64,000 bases of DNA from JAKQIM01 sp029557965 (GTDB taxonomy: Bacteria; Chloroflexota; Anaerolineae; Anaerolineales; UBA4823). Both the position numbers and the translations under genes were made by a program. A model generated the notes under the pieces. It did not search any database, was not told the origin of the DNA, and saw nothing but the letters and a program-made list of their open reading frames with translations. The stretch is from contig DAOQUL010000012.1 of NCBI GenBank assembly GCA_035341015.1, forward strand, positions 11,724-75,723, in the 5' to 3' direction. Below, piece by piece: positions 50,297-58,361 of this stretch (the first letter of the stretch is position 1; every line of letters starts with the position of its first letter).

Positions 50297-52873
50297 ATGC
50301 GTAAGTTATATGCTGTATTTGCTGTATTGCTTGTTGCGAGCATGGTGTTAGGTGCTTGCACAACGCCCACAGCGATGCCCATAGATGCCCCTGTGCAAGA
50401 GCCCACTGCCAAACCGGCAGCCACTGCGGTCCCGACTGAAAAGCCTGCGGAACCGACTGCTGCTCCTGCGGAACCGACTGCGGCCCCGACCGAAGAACCC
50501 GCGCCGGCCTTCGTAGATCAGCCCTTTGGTGAGAATTTACCCACCGAGCCGACGATTGACATCCCGCTCGTGGTTGCCTATGAAGACTTCTCGCAGAAAT
50601 TCAGCCCGTTCTTCTCTGAGACCGGGTATGATGCGGATGTCGCCGGCCTGACTCAGGTTGGCCTGCTGACCACCGACCGCACTGGCGGTATCATCTTCAA
50701 TGCGATCGAAGGCGAAGTTGTCAACTACAACGGCACCGATTACCTGTACAAGGGACCTGCCGACACCAAGGTTGAATATGATGCAGCCACCGACACGACC
50801 GTCTATACGGCTCGCCTGCGCGTTGGCATGAAGTTCTCGGATGGCGAACCCGTCACCGCTGACGACATCATCTTCACCTACTACACCTACCTGGATCCCT
50901 CCTACGTTGGTTCGACGTCTCTGTCGTCTTACGACATCGTTGGCCTGAAGGACTACCAGACCCAGACCACCAGCGAAGTGTACGACAAGTACGCCACGAT
51001 GGCTGCCGATATCTTCGCCGCCGGCCCCGACCACGCTTGGGCAGATGGCGATGGCTGGACTCAGGAACAGCAGGATGATTTCTGGGCTCGGCTGAAGGCC
51101 GAATGGATGGCTGATGTTCAGGGTATCGTGAGCTACGTCAATGCCAACTACCGCGATGCTTATGCGGCAGATTACATTGGCAAGGACCCTGCTGAAGTCG
51201 CCGAGAGCGAAGGCCTGCAGGTAGTTTTGGGTATGGCCCTGTGGGGTTACGGTGAGGTCGTTGATGGTGTCTTCACCGCTTCTCCGTCTGGCAAGACCTA
51301 CGACATGGTGACTGAATTCCCCACTGTTGAAGACTACTATAACGAAACCTACGCCCTGTACGAAGGCGACCCGGTTGCTTATGCTTCCGTCGAGTCGGCC
51401 AATGGCACCGATGTGCTCGGGAACGTGAACTCCGACTTCATCGGCTACTGGGGCCCGCTGGATGAGAGCATGGGCGGCGCTGGCGTCCCGAACGTTTCCG
51501 GTATCGTCAAGCTTGACGATTACACCGTCCAGGTGACCGTGAATGGTTTCTCTGCCCCCGCAGTGTACTCGATCCTGGGTGTTCCGGTTACGCCGCTGCA
51601 CTACTACGGCGATCCCGCGAAGTACGATTACGAAAACAACATGTTCGGCTTTGATTTTGGCGACCTGTCTAAGCAGGAAAGCCTGATCGCCACCCCGATG
51701 GGTGCTGGCCCCTACAAGTTCGTCAAATACGACAACAAGGTCGTGTACTTCGAAGCCAACGAGTTCTACTATCGTGGCTGCCCCAAGATCGCAGAGATCC
51801 AGTTCAAAGAAACTGTTTCTGCTGAAGTGCCCTCTGGCGTTCAGACCGGCACCGTCGATGCTGGTGAAATGACCGGTTCGCGCGCTCGCTTTGACGAAGT
51901 TGCTTCGTACAACTCGAACGGCGAGGTCGTTGGTGATGTCATCACCTTGAACAAGGTGGACAACCTTGGCTACGGCTATGCCGGCATCAACGCCGACACC
52001 GTCAACGTTGCTGGCGATCCGGGTTCGGATGCTTCCAAGAACCTGCGCAAGGCCCTTGGCACCATCCTGGCCGTTTACCGCGACGTTGCCATCGATAGCT
52101 ACTACGGCGAAGCTGCCAGCGTCATCAACTACCCAATCTCGAACACCTCTTGGGCCGCTCCTCGCCCGACCGATGAAGACTACAAGGTCGCTTTCTCGAC
52201 GGATGTCAATGGCAACCCCATTTACACCCCCGAAATGACCCCCGAAGAACGCTATGCTGCTGCTGAAGCTGCGGCCTTGGGTTACTTCGAAGCCGCTGGC
52301 TTCACCGTTGCCGACGGCAAGCTCACCGCTGCTCCTGAAGGCGCCAAGCTGAGCTACGAAGTCATCGTCCCCGGTGGCGGTACTGGTGATCACCCTGCGT
52401 TCGCCATCCTGACCGGTGCCCAGGCTTCCCTGGCCAAGTTGGGCATGGAACTCAAGATCAACGACCCCTCTGACTCCAACATCCTGTGGGATGCCTTGGA
52501 TGCCGGTACCCAGGAAATGTGGACCGCAGCCTGGGGCGCCTCGATCGACCCCGACATGTACCAGGTCTACCACAGCTCCAACGTGGTGGGTGAGGGCGGT
52601 ACTGACTCGAACCACTACCACATCCGCGATGCCGATCTGGATCAGTTGATCATGGATGCTCGCCAGAGCGATGACCAGAACTACCGCAAGGCGATCTACA
52701 AGCAGGCTCTGGACATCATCATCGACTGGGCCGTCGAAATCCCGACCTACCAGCGCCAGAACATCGTCATCTTCAGCACCGTTCGCATCAATATCGATAC
52801 ACTCACCCCCGACATCACCACCTTCTGGGGTTGGCAGAACGATATCGAACTGCTGGAAATGAATGTTCCGTAG
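50297..52873 (+). CDS. Oligopeptide/oligosaccharide-binding lipoprotein (SBP family 5) with large insertion
   Basis: 858 residues, well above the ~550 usual for the family. ATG 50297 is chosen since AGGAG (50283-50287) is 9 nt before it; ATG 50288 is too close. Signal peptide with lipobox LGAC, then a Pro/Thr/Ala linker with repeated EPTAAP units. Family 5 features are MKFSDGEPVTADDIIFTYY and YDNKVVYFEANEFYY. About 170 residues (~226-395) are inserted between the usual strands. Codon use is strongly biased, suggesting high expression. Family 5 proteins bind peptides or oligosaccharides; the GH3/GH2 genes downstream favour the latter. Confidence 0.87.
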   Translation: MRKLYAVFAVLLVASMVLGACTTPTAMPIDAPVQEPTAKPAATAVPTEKPAEPTAAPAEPTAAPTEEPAPAFVDQPFGENLPTEPTIDIPLVVAYEDFSQKFSPFFSETGYDADVAGLTQVGLLTTDRTGGIIFNAIEGEVVNYNGTDYLYKGPADTKVEYDAATDTTVYTARLRVGMKFSDGEPVTADDIIFTYYTYLDPSYVGSTSLSSYDIVGLKDYQTQTTSEVYDKYATMAADIFAAGPDHAWADGDGWTQEQQDDFWARLKAEWMADVQGIVSYVNANYRDAYAADYIGKDPAEVAESEGLQVVLGMALWGYGEVVDGVFTASPSGKTYDMVTEFPTVEDYYNETYALYEGDPVAYASVESANGTDVLGNVNSDFIGYWGPLDESMGGAGVPNVSGIVKLDDYTVQVTVNGFSAPAVYSILGVPVTPLHYYGDPAKYDYENNMFGFDFGDLSKQESLIATPMGAGPYKFVKYDNKVVYFEANEFYYRGCPKIAEIQFKETVSAEVPSGVQTGTVDAGEMTGSRARFDEVASYNSNGEVVGDVITLNKVDNLGYGYAGINADTVNVAGDPGSDASKNLRKALGTILAVYRDVAIDSYYGEAASVINYPISNTSWAAPRPTDEDYKVAFSTDVNGNPIYTPEMTPEERYAAAEAAALGYFEAAGFTVADGKLTAAPEGAKLSYEVIVPGGGTGDHPAFAILTGAQASLAKLGMELKINDPSDSNILWDALDAGTQEMWTAAWGASIDPDMYQVYHSSNVVGEGGTDSNHYHIRDADLDQLIMDARQSDDQNYRKAIYKQALDIIIDWAVEIPTYQRQNIVIFSTVRINIDTLTPDITTFWGWQNDIELLEMNVP

Positions 52874-52904
52874 TTGATGGTTGTTGTTCTAGGTTTCTCT
52901 AGCT

Positions 52905-52938
52905 AAATTGTGAGCCCGCCTTCGGGCGGGCTCACAAT
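52905..52938 (+). terminator. Hairpin terminator between binding protein and permease genes
   Basis: A perfect 15-bp stem (52905-52919 with 52924-52938) with a TTCG tetraloop; the tail (CTCAATTTAT) is only moderately T-rich, so partial read-through into the permease genes is likely. Confidence 0.78.
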
Positions 52939-52995
52939 TCTCAATTTATAAGCGCTTTACCAGACTATTATTGTATGAAGGCTTGAAGGATCACT

Positions 52996-53985
52996 ATGCG
53001 TAATTTTATCCTTAGGAGAGTCTTTCTGGGTATATTTATCACGTTCTTTGGAGCGATGATCATCTATACCTTTATTCGAATGCTTCCTACGTCTTATGTA
53101 GAAACCATTGCCAGGCAGAGAGCTGAAAACCCCCTGAGCACCAAAACCTATCAGGAATGGCTGGACCAGCTTAATGAGATCTATGGTCTTGATATTGGCA
53201 TTGTTCCTGGCTTTCTGGGCTGGGCAAAAAATGCCGTCCAAGGAAACTTTGGCGATTCCTGGCATTTTGGGATCCCGGTTACTGAAAAATTTAAGCAAGT
53301 GATCTGGTATTCCATCATCATCAATATCATCACGTTAATCGTCGAGGTCGCTCTATCGATACCTCTGGGTATATTGGCAGCCCGGAAGCAATACAGTAAG
53401 ACGGATTACAGCATCACGGTTTTCGCCTTGATGGGTATTTCGCTGCCAACCTTTTTCCTGGCGACGATCTTGAAGTATGTCTTCTCGATCAAGCTGGGCT
53501 GGTTTGACTTGTATGGGTTGACCGGTAGATTTTTCTCTTCCATGACCCCGACCGAGCAGATGGTCGATATTGGTTATCACATGGTCCTGCCCATCGTCAC
53601 TTTGATGATGCTCTCGGTTGGTGGGTTGATGCGCTATACCCGCACAAACATGTTGGAAGTGCTTAACTCAGATTATATCCGCACGGCGCGTGCCAAGGGC
53701 CTGCCTGAAAAAGTGGTGATCAACAAACATGCTTTCCGTAATACGTTGATCCCGCTGGTTTCTTACATGAGCTATCTTTTGCCGGCTATGTTTGGCGGCT
53801 CGTTGATCACAGAGACGCTCTTCCAAATCCCTGGAATTGGCTTTGTATCCTTTGAAGCTATCACGCGCGGCGATATTCCCTTCGCGATGTTCTATGCGAC
53901 CTTTATGATCCTTCTCTCTCAGGTGAGTCTGATTGTTGCGGACATTATGTACGCAGTGGTCGACCCACGTGTAAGAGCCAACTAA
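52996..53985 (+). CDS. Opp/Dpp-type ABC permease, OppB class
   Basis: 329 residues with the OppB start (MRNFILRRVFLGIFITFFGAMIIYTFIRMLP) and six hydrophobic segments. The coupling loop reads DYIRTARAKGLPE, as in the family, and the C-terminus ends DIMYAVVDPRVR. Forms a heterodimer with the next gene's product. Confidence 0.92.
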   Translation: MRNFILRRVFLGIFITFFGAMIIYTFIRMLPTSYVETIARQRAENPLSTKTYQEWLDQLNEIYGLDIGIVPGFLGWAKNAVQGNFGDSWHFGIPVTEKFKQVIWYSIIINIITLIVEVALSIPLGILAARKQYSKTDYSITVFALMGISLPTFFLATILKYVFSIKLGWFDLYGLTGRFFSSMTPTEQMVDIGYHMVLPIVTLMMLSVGGLMRYTRTNMLEVLNSDYIRTARAKGLPEKVVINKHAFRNTLIPLVSYMSYLLPAMFGGSLITETLFQIPGIGFVSFEAITRGDIPFAMFYATFMILLSQVSLIVADIMYAVVDPRVRAN

Positions 53986-53997
53986 TGGTGGTGATCC

Positions 53998-55758
53998 ATG
54001 ATTGATGCCAACAAACCGACTGAAGAAGTAGAACAGGAAGTCGTTCAAAAAAGCCCAGATGCAGAAGAGATGCAGCTTGACGACGCCAGGCGTGTCAAGG
54101 TGCTCTCGCCGGGCATGCTGGTTTTCAAGCGTTTTATTCGTAACAGCCTTGCCGTGGTTGGTTTTACGATCTTGTTGTTCATGTTCATTTTTTCGTTCCT
54201 CGGACCCATCTTCTCGCCTTACGGACAGACTGAAGTCTTTAAGGGCGTGGGTACGATGACCAAGGAATTTGCTGGGGCGATTTACAACAAAGAACTGCGC
54301 TATACGGTTGCGGATGGCGAAAGCTTTGGCAGCGCTGAACGGGCCCAGTTTTTGTTAGCCATGGGCAAAAATGAGGAAACTTTCAAGGTCGGCGATGCCA
54401 TTTATTACTTTGTGAGCGAGGATGAGGGCATCTACCGCATTCTTCAGCTTGACCCAGTTGCTGAAGAGCTGTTGGGGAAAGTCCATCCTTTGGGTGATGC
54501 AACCCTGTCGGATGCCTTCATCGATGCCACTCAGGCGGCGATCGACGCGAAATTGGGCGTATTCGAGCTGGATGGTGTGACCTATCGCATTACCCAAAAC
54601 AAGAAAGCCTGGCAGATTTCTACTGAGCACGATGTGGCGCTTGCCATTCTTACGGTCTATGATGCGTTCAATGAGGCAGATGCTGAAACCGTTGCATCGT
54701 ACGACTTTAAGCTTGCCAGCAGCCGGGCGTTTGTGGCCCAAGAAGACCAGTTTGTGGTGGGTGGTGATACCTACACCGTCCAATATGATGATGCCCAAAC
54801 CACGATCTTTAACGATGCCGGAGCTGAATTCGCTGTGGTGTCGGGGATCATTGTCAACCCCATCGACCAATCGTTGTTCCTGTCGGTTGATTTTAAGGCT
54901 GCGGTGCGTGAGGCGATTGGCAACAAGGAAAAGGAATTCGCTTTCCAGGAAGCCAATGGCGAGACGACTGAATACACGATCGTCCGGGTGATTGATACCT
55001 ATAACATCAAGCGAGAAACCTCCACTGAGCTGATCCGGACCTACGAATCGCCTTCGGTAGGTCACCCGCTGGGCCTGGATAACAACGGCATGGATATGAT
55101 GACACGCCTGATGTACGGCGGGCGGGTTTCGCTGATGGTCGGTTTTGTCGTCATTTTCCTTGAGGTGGCCATTGGCATCGTCATCGGCGGTATTTCGGGT
55201 TATTTTGGCGGCAATGTAGATACTGCACTGATGCGTTTCGTTGATCTGTTCAACAGCATCCCGTTCTATCCGGTTGTCCTGATCTTTGGTTCTGTGATGG
55301 ATGCCCTGGAAGTTCTCCCCATGGTGCGTATTTTCCTCTTGATGGGGATCTTGGGTGTGCTTGGTTGGACGGGCGTGGCGCGCGTGGTGCGTGGTCAAAT
55401 CCTATCGCTGCGTGAGCAAGACTTCATGGTAGCTGCTGAGGCAACAGGTATTCGTACCAGCCGCAGGATTTTCAAGCACCTGGTCCCGAATGTGATGCCG
55501 CTCTTGATCGTGCAGGCCACAGCCGGGTTGGGTGGCATCATCATCACTGAAGCAACCCTTGGCTTCTTGGGATTGGGCATCAAATATCCACTGGCCTCTT
55601 GGGGAAGCATCATCAATACAGCTTCGGATGCGTTCGTGATGACCAATTATTGGTTCATGTGGATACCGGCGGGTATGTTGATCTTGTTGACCGTGCTGGG
55701 CTTCAACTTCGTTGGCGACGGGCTTCGTGACGCATACGACCCGAAGATGCAAAGGTAG
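53998..55758 (+). CDS. Opp/Dpp-type ABC permease, OppC class, with ~270-residue outside insertion
   Basis: 586 residues; OppC proteins are usually about 300. Membrane segment 1 (~50-72) is followed by FSPYGQTE, and the normal continuation (HPLGLDNNGMDMMTRLMYGG) comes only at ~356. Between them lie ~270 mainly hydrophilic residues with repeating motifs (GDAIYYFVSEDE, LDGVTYRITQNKKAW, VGGDTYTVQYDD), probably a folded outside domain. The permease core, with coupling loop FMVAAEATGIRTSR, is intact. The insertion could contact the enlarged binding protein encoded upstream. Confidence 0.87.
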   Translation: MIDANKPTEEVEQEVVQKSPDAEEMQLDDARRVKVLSPGMLVFKRFIRNSLAVVGFTILLFMFIFSFLGPIFSPYGQTEVFKGVGTMTKEFAGAIYNKELRYTVADGESFGSAERAQFLLAMGKNEETFKVGDAIYYFVSEDEGIYRILQLDPVAEELLGKVHPLGDATLSDAFIDATQAAIDAKLGVFELDGVTYRITQNKKAWQISTEHDVALAILTVYDAFNEADAETVASYDFKLASSRAFVAQEDQFVVGGDTYTVQYDDAQTTIFNDAGAEFAVVSGIIVNPIDQSLFLSVDFKAAVREAIGNKEKEFAFQEANGETTEYTIVRVIDTYNIKRETSTELIRTYESPSVGHPLGLDNNGMDMMTRLMYGGRVSLMVGFVVIFLEVAIGIVIGGISGYFGGNVDTALMRFVDLFNSIPFYPVVLIFGSVMDALEVLPMVRIFLLMGILGVLGWTGVARVVRGQILSLREQDFMVAAEATGIRTSRRIFKHLVPNVMPLLIVQATAGLGGIIITEATLGFLGLGIKYPLASWGSIINTASDAFVMTNYWFMWIPAGMLILLTVLGFNFVGDGLRDAYDPKMQR

Positions 55759-55767
55759 GAAACTGTG

Positions 55768-56967
55768 ATGGATAAAGAGAAGAAAACCCTTATTCATTGG
55801 CTCAAGGATAAACTCAATCCTGATCCGGAGGAAAGAAGCCATATCACGGCGCGTGAATTGGCTCGCACCACCATTCGCAACCGCCGGATCACCAATGAGC
55901 TGGAACGGAAGCGCAACCGCAAGAACGTTCCTGAGAGTGAATACGTCACGCAGATGAAGGACCCCAAGAACGTGGTGGAGTTCGATAATCTGCACACCTT
56001 TTTCTTTACCGATATCGGTACGGTTAAAGCAGTTGATGGCGTCAGCTTCGACATCCCTGAAGGCAAAACGGTGGGTGTGGTGGGCGAATCGGGCTGCGGT
56101 AAATCGGTGATGTCGTTATCGCTGATGCAGTTACTGCAAAGGCCGCAGGGGCAGGTTGTTGAAGGTGAGATCCGCTTCAACGCAGGCGCTAAGATCTACA
56201 ATATCGCCAAGACGCCGACCCAGGTGATGGAGACCATCCGCGGCAGCGCGGTGTCCATGATCTTCCAGGAGCCGATGACCAGCCTGAATCCGGTATTCCG
56301 GGTGGGGCATCAGATCGACGAGGTGGTCAAGCAGCACTTTGGAGATATGCCCGAAGGCCAGATCAAAGAAACCACGCTCAAGATGATTGAGATGGTGGGG
56401 ATCGCCAATAATACCGGCGTTTATCAGATGTATCCGCACGAACTTTCGGGTGGTATGCGCCAGCGCATCATGATCGCCATGGCCCTGGCTTGTGCGCCTA
56501 TGCTGATCATTGCCGACGAACCGACCACTGCGCTCGATGTGACGATCCAGGCGCAGATCCTCGATCTGCTGAGGAATCTTAAGGATAAGATCAATTCGAG
56601 CATTATGCTCATCACGCATGACCTGGGCGTTATTGCTGAGATGGCGGACTTTGTTGTGGTGATGTATGCAGGGCGGATCGTTGAAAAGGGCACCGTGTCT
56701 GAGGTGTTCCATGAGCCGCTGCATCCTTATACCGTGGGCCTGATGGCATCCAAGCCGGTCATTAACCGCACCACCGCCGAGCGGCTTTACAGCATCCCCG
56801 GGAGTGTGCCCAATCCCGTCAAAATGCCCAACTATTGTTATTTCAAGGATCGCTGTGAACGGCGCATGGGCGTATGTAATGGTGAATATCCCAAGGAAGT
56901 GTATGTTTCGCCAACCCACATGGTGACCTGTTATCACTACGTGGATGGTCATACGGGAGCTAAATAA
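55768..56967 (+). CDS. Opp/Dpp-type ABC ATPase, OppD class
   Basis: 400 residues from ATG 55768 (AGGA 7 nt before; GTG 55765 also possible). Walker A GESGCGKS, signature LSGGMRQR, Walker B LIIADEPTTALD and switch His (THDLGVI) are present, with the C-terminal peptide-transporter extension (CYFKDRCERRMGVC) carrying cysteines that bind Fe-S in some relatives. A charged ~65-residue N-terminal extension precedes the ATPase domain and is unusual. Confidence 0.92.
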   Translation: MDKEKKTLIHWLKDKLNPDPEERSHITARELARTTIRNRRITNELERKRNRKNVPESEYVTQMKDPKNVVEFDNLHTFFFTDIGTVKAVDGVSFDIPEGKTVGVVGESGCGKSVMSLSLMQLLQRPQGQVVEGEIRFNAGAKIYNIAKTPTQVMETIRGSAVSMIFQEPMTSLNPVFRVGHQIDEVVKQHFGDMPEGQIKETTLKMIEMVGIANNTGVYQMYPHELSGGMRQRIMIAMALACAPMLIIADEPTTALDVTIQAQILDLLRNLKDKINSSIMLITHDLGVIAEMADFVVVMYAGRIVEKGTVSEVFHEPLHPYTVGLMASKPVINRTTAERLYSIPGSVPNPVKMPNYCYFKDRCERRMGVCNGEYPKEVYVSPTHMVTCYHYVDGHTGAK

Positions 56968-56969
56968 TT

Positions 56970-57971
56970 ATGGTAGAAAAATCTCACAAGAACGCCGAGC
57001 CCACGAACGGCAATATGCTTGAAGTGAAAGACCTCAAGCAGTATTTCCCGATCAAGGCCGGTTTGGTGCAGCGGGTTGTCGGTTATGTCAAGGCGGTGGA
57101 TGGGGTCAGCTTCTCGATCCGGCGCGGCCAGACGATGGGCCTGGTGGGCGAATCGGGCTGCGGCAAAACGACTGCCGGAAAGACGATTTTGCGGCTGATC
57201 AACAAGACAAGCGGTGATGTGATTATCAATGGCGTGGATATTTACGCCATTAAGCATGAAGAGCTGCGCAAAATGCGCACCCAGATGCAGTTCATCTTTC
57301 AGGATCCTTTCTCGAGTCTTTCGCCCCGGCTTCCGGTCAGCGAGATCATCGGCGAGGCGGTCAAAGAACATGACCTTGTGCCGAAGGACGAATACGACGA
57401 CTACATCGATGGTGTGATGAAATCTTGCGGGCTACAGCCGTATCACAAAGACCGCTACCCACACGAATTTTCGGGCGGGCAGCGCCAACGCATTTGCATC
57501 GCCAGGGCGCTGGCGCTTAAACCGTCGTTCATTGTGTGCGATGAGCCTGTTTCGGCCTTAGATGTTTCAATCCAGGCGCAGATCATTAACCTGCTGAAGG
57601 ATTTGCAGGATAAGCACCGCTTCACTTATCTCTTCATCTCGCATGATCTGTCGGTGGTTGAGTACATCTCTGACCATGTGGGCGTGATGTACCTGGGCAG
57701 CATGGTTGAATACGGCAGCAAGGCCGATATCTTCCGCAATCCTCTGCACCCTTACACGCAGGCCCTCTTAAGTGCTGCGCCGGTTCCAGACCCTGCCGCC
57801 AAGCGAAACCGCATCATCCTCGAAGGCAGCATTCCTTCGCCTGCTAATCCGCCATCGGGATGCAAGTTCCACACCCGCTGTCGCGAGCGGATGGAGATTT
57901 GCAGCAAAGAAATCCCACAGACCAAAGAAGTGGAACCAGGGCACCAGGTGGCCTGTCACCTGTTCAATTAA
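56970..57971 (+). CDS. Opp/Dpp-type ABC ATPase, OppF class
   Basis: 333 residues. Walker A GESGCGKTT, signature FSGGQRQRI, Walker B FIVCDEPVSALD and the C-terminal PSGCKFHTRC with several cysteines. Works with the OppD-type partner, 2 nt upstream. Confidence 0.94.
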   Translation: MVEKSHKNAEPTNGNMLEVKDLKQYFPIKAGLVQRVVGYVKAVDGVSFSIRRGQTMGLVGESGCGKTTAGKTILRLINKTSGDVIINGVDIYAIKHEELRKMRTQMQFIFQDPFSSLSPRLPVSEIIGEAVKEHDLVPKDEYDDYIDGVMKSCGLQPYHKDRYPHEFSGGQRQRICIARALALKPSFIVCDEPVSALDVSIQAQIINLLKDLQDKHRFTYLFISHDLSVVEYISDHVGVMYLGSMVEYGSKADIFRNPLHPYTQALLSAAPVPDPAAKRNRIILEGSIPSPANPPSGCKFHTRCRERMEICSKEIPQTKEVEPGHQVACHLFN

Positions 57972-57986
57972 GGGATTGGATGTTTC

Positions 57987-58253
57987 ATGAAACAGGAACC
58001 AAAGAAGTACGACGACGATGACGGCAGAGTCATCTGCAATATGAACGTTGAAGGGATGCGGTGGTATGACCGCCGCGCTCGCGGTGAGAAGCGCGCTGAG
58101 GGGATGGTATATCCTCAAGGCGAGCGTCTGACCCGTTCCGAAACCTGGCAGTATGCCTGGTATGCGGTGCTGGCGGGGCTGAGCGTGGTGTTGGTCATCT
58201 CGTTGACCATGGTGCTGTTCACCCTGTTCTGTACACATGTCTGGTTCCGCTAA
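57987..58253 (+). CDS. Small single-span membrane protein, unknown
   Basis: 88 residues: a charged N-terminal part (KKYDDDDGRVICNMNVEGMRWYDRR) and one hydrophobic segment near the end (YAVLAGLSVVLVISLTMVL). It is 15 nt behind the OppF-class gene, so probably in the same operon. Possible accessory or stabilising subunit of the importer; family not recognised. Confidence 0.6.
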   Translation: MKQEPKKYDDDDGRVICNMNVEGMRWYDRRARGEKRAEGMVYPQGERLTRSETWQYAWYAVLAGLSVVLVISLTMVLFTLFCTHVWFR

Positions 58254-58285
58254 AATCAACACGAGGTTCAACCTTTAAGGCGGCG

Positions 58286-58314
58286 AGTGGGCTGGTCAAG
58301 ATGACTGGCCCACT
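58286..58314 (+). terminator. Hairpin between the Opp-type operon and the GH3 gene
   Basis: AGTGGGC (58286-58292) pairs with GCCCACT (58308-58314), with an inner GTCA/TGAC pair (58295-58298, 58302-58305) across two mismatches. There is no U-run, so it may be a weak terminator or an operator in front of the GH3 gene. Confidence 0.4.
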
Positions 58315-58361
58315 TGCTGCAAATGCAGGTTGAACACTGCAACTGCATCGAGGAGAATCTA

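Noticed and set aside
50537..52621. 694-residue open frame on the minus strand
   Set aside because: It lies wholly opposite the family 5 binding-protein gene, whose biased codon use removes stops from the other strand. Its sequence has no recognisable domain.
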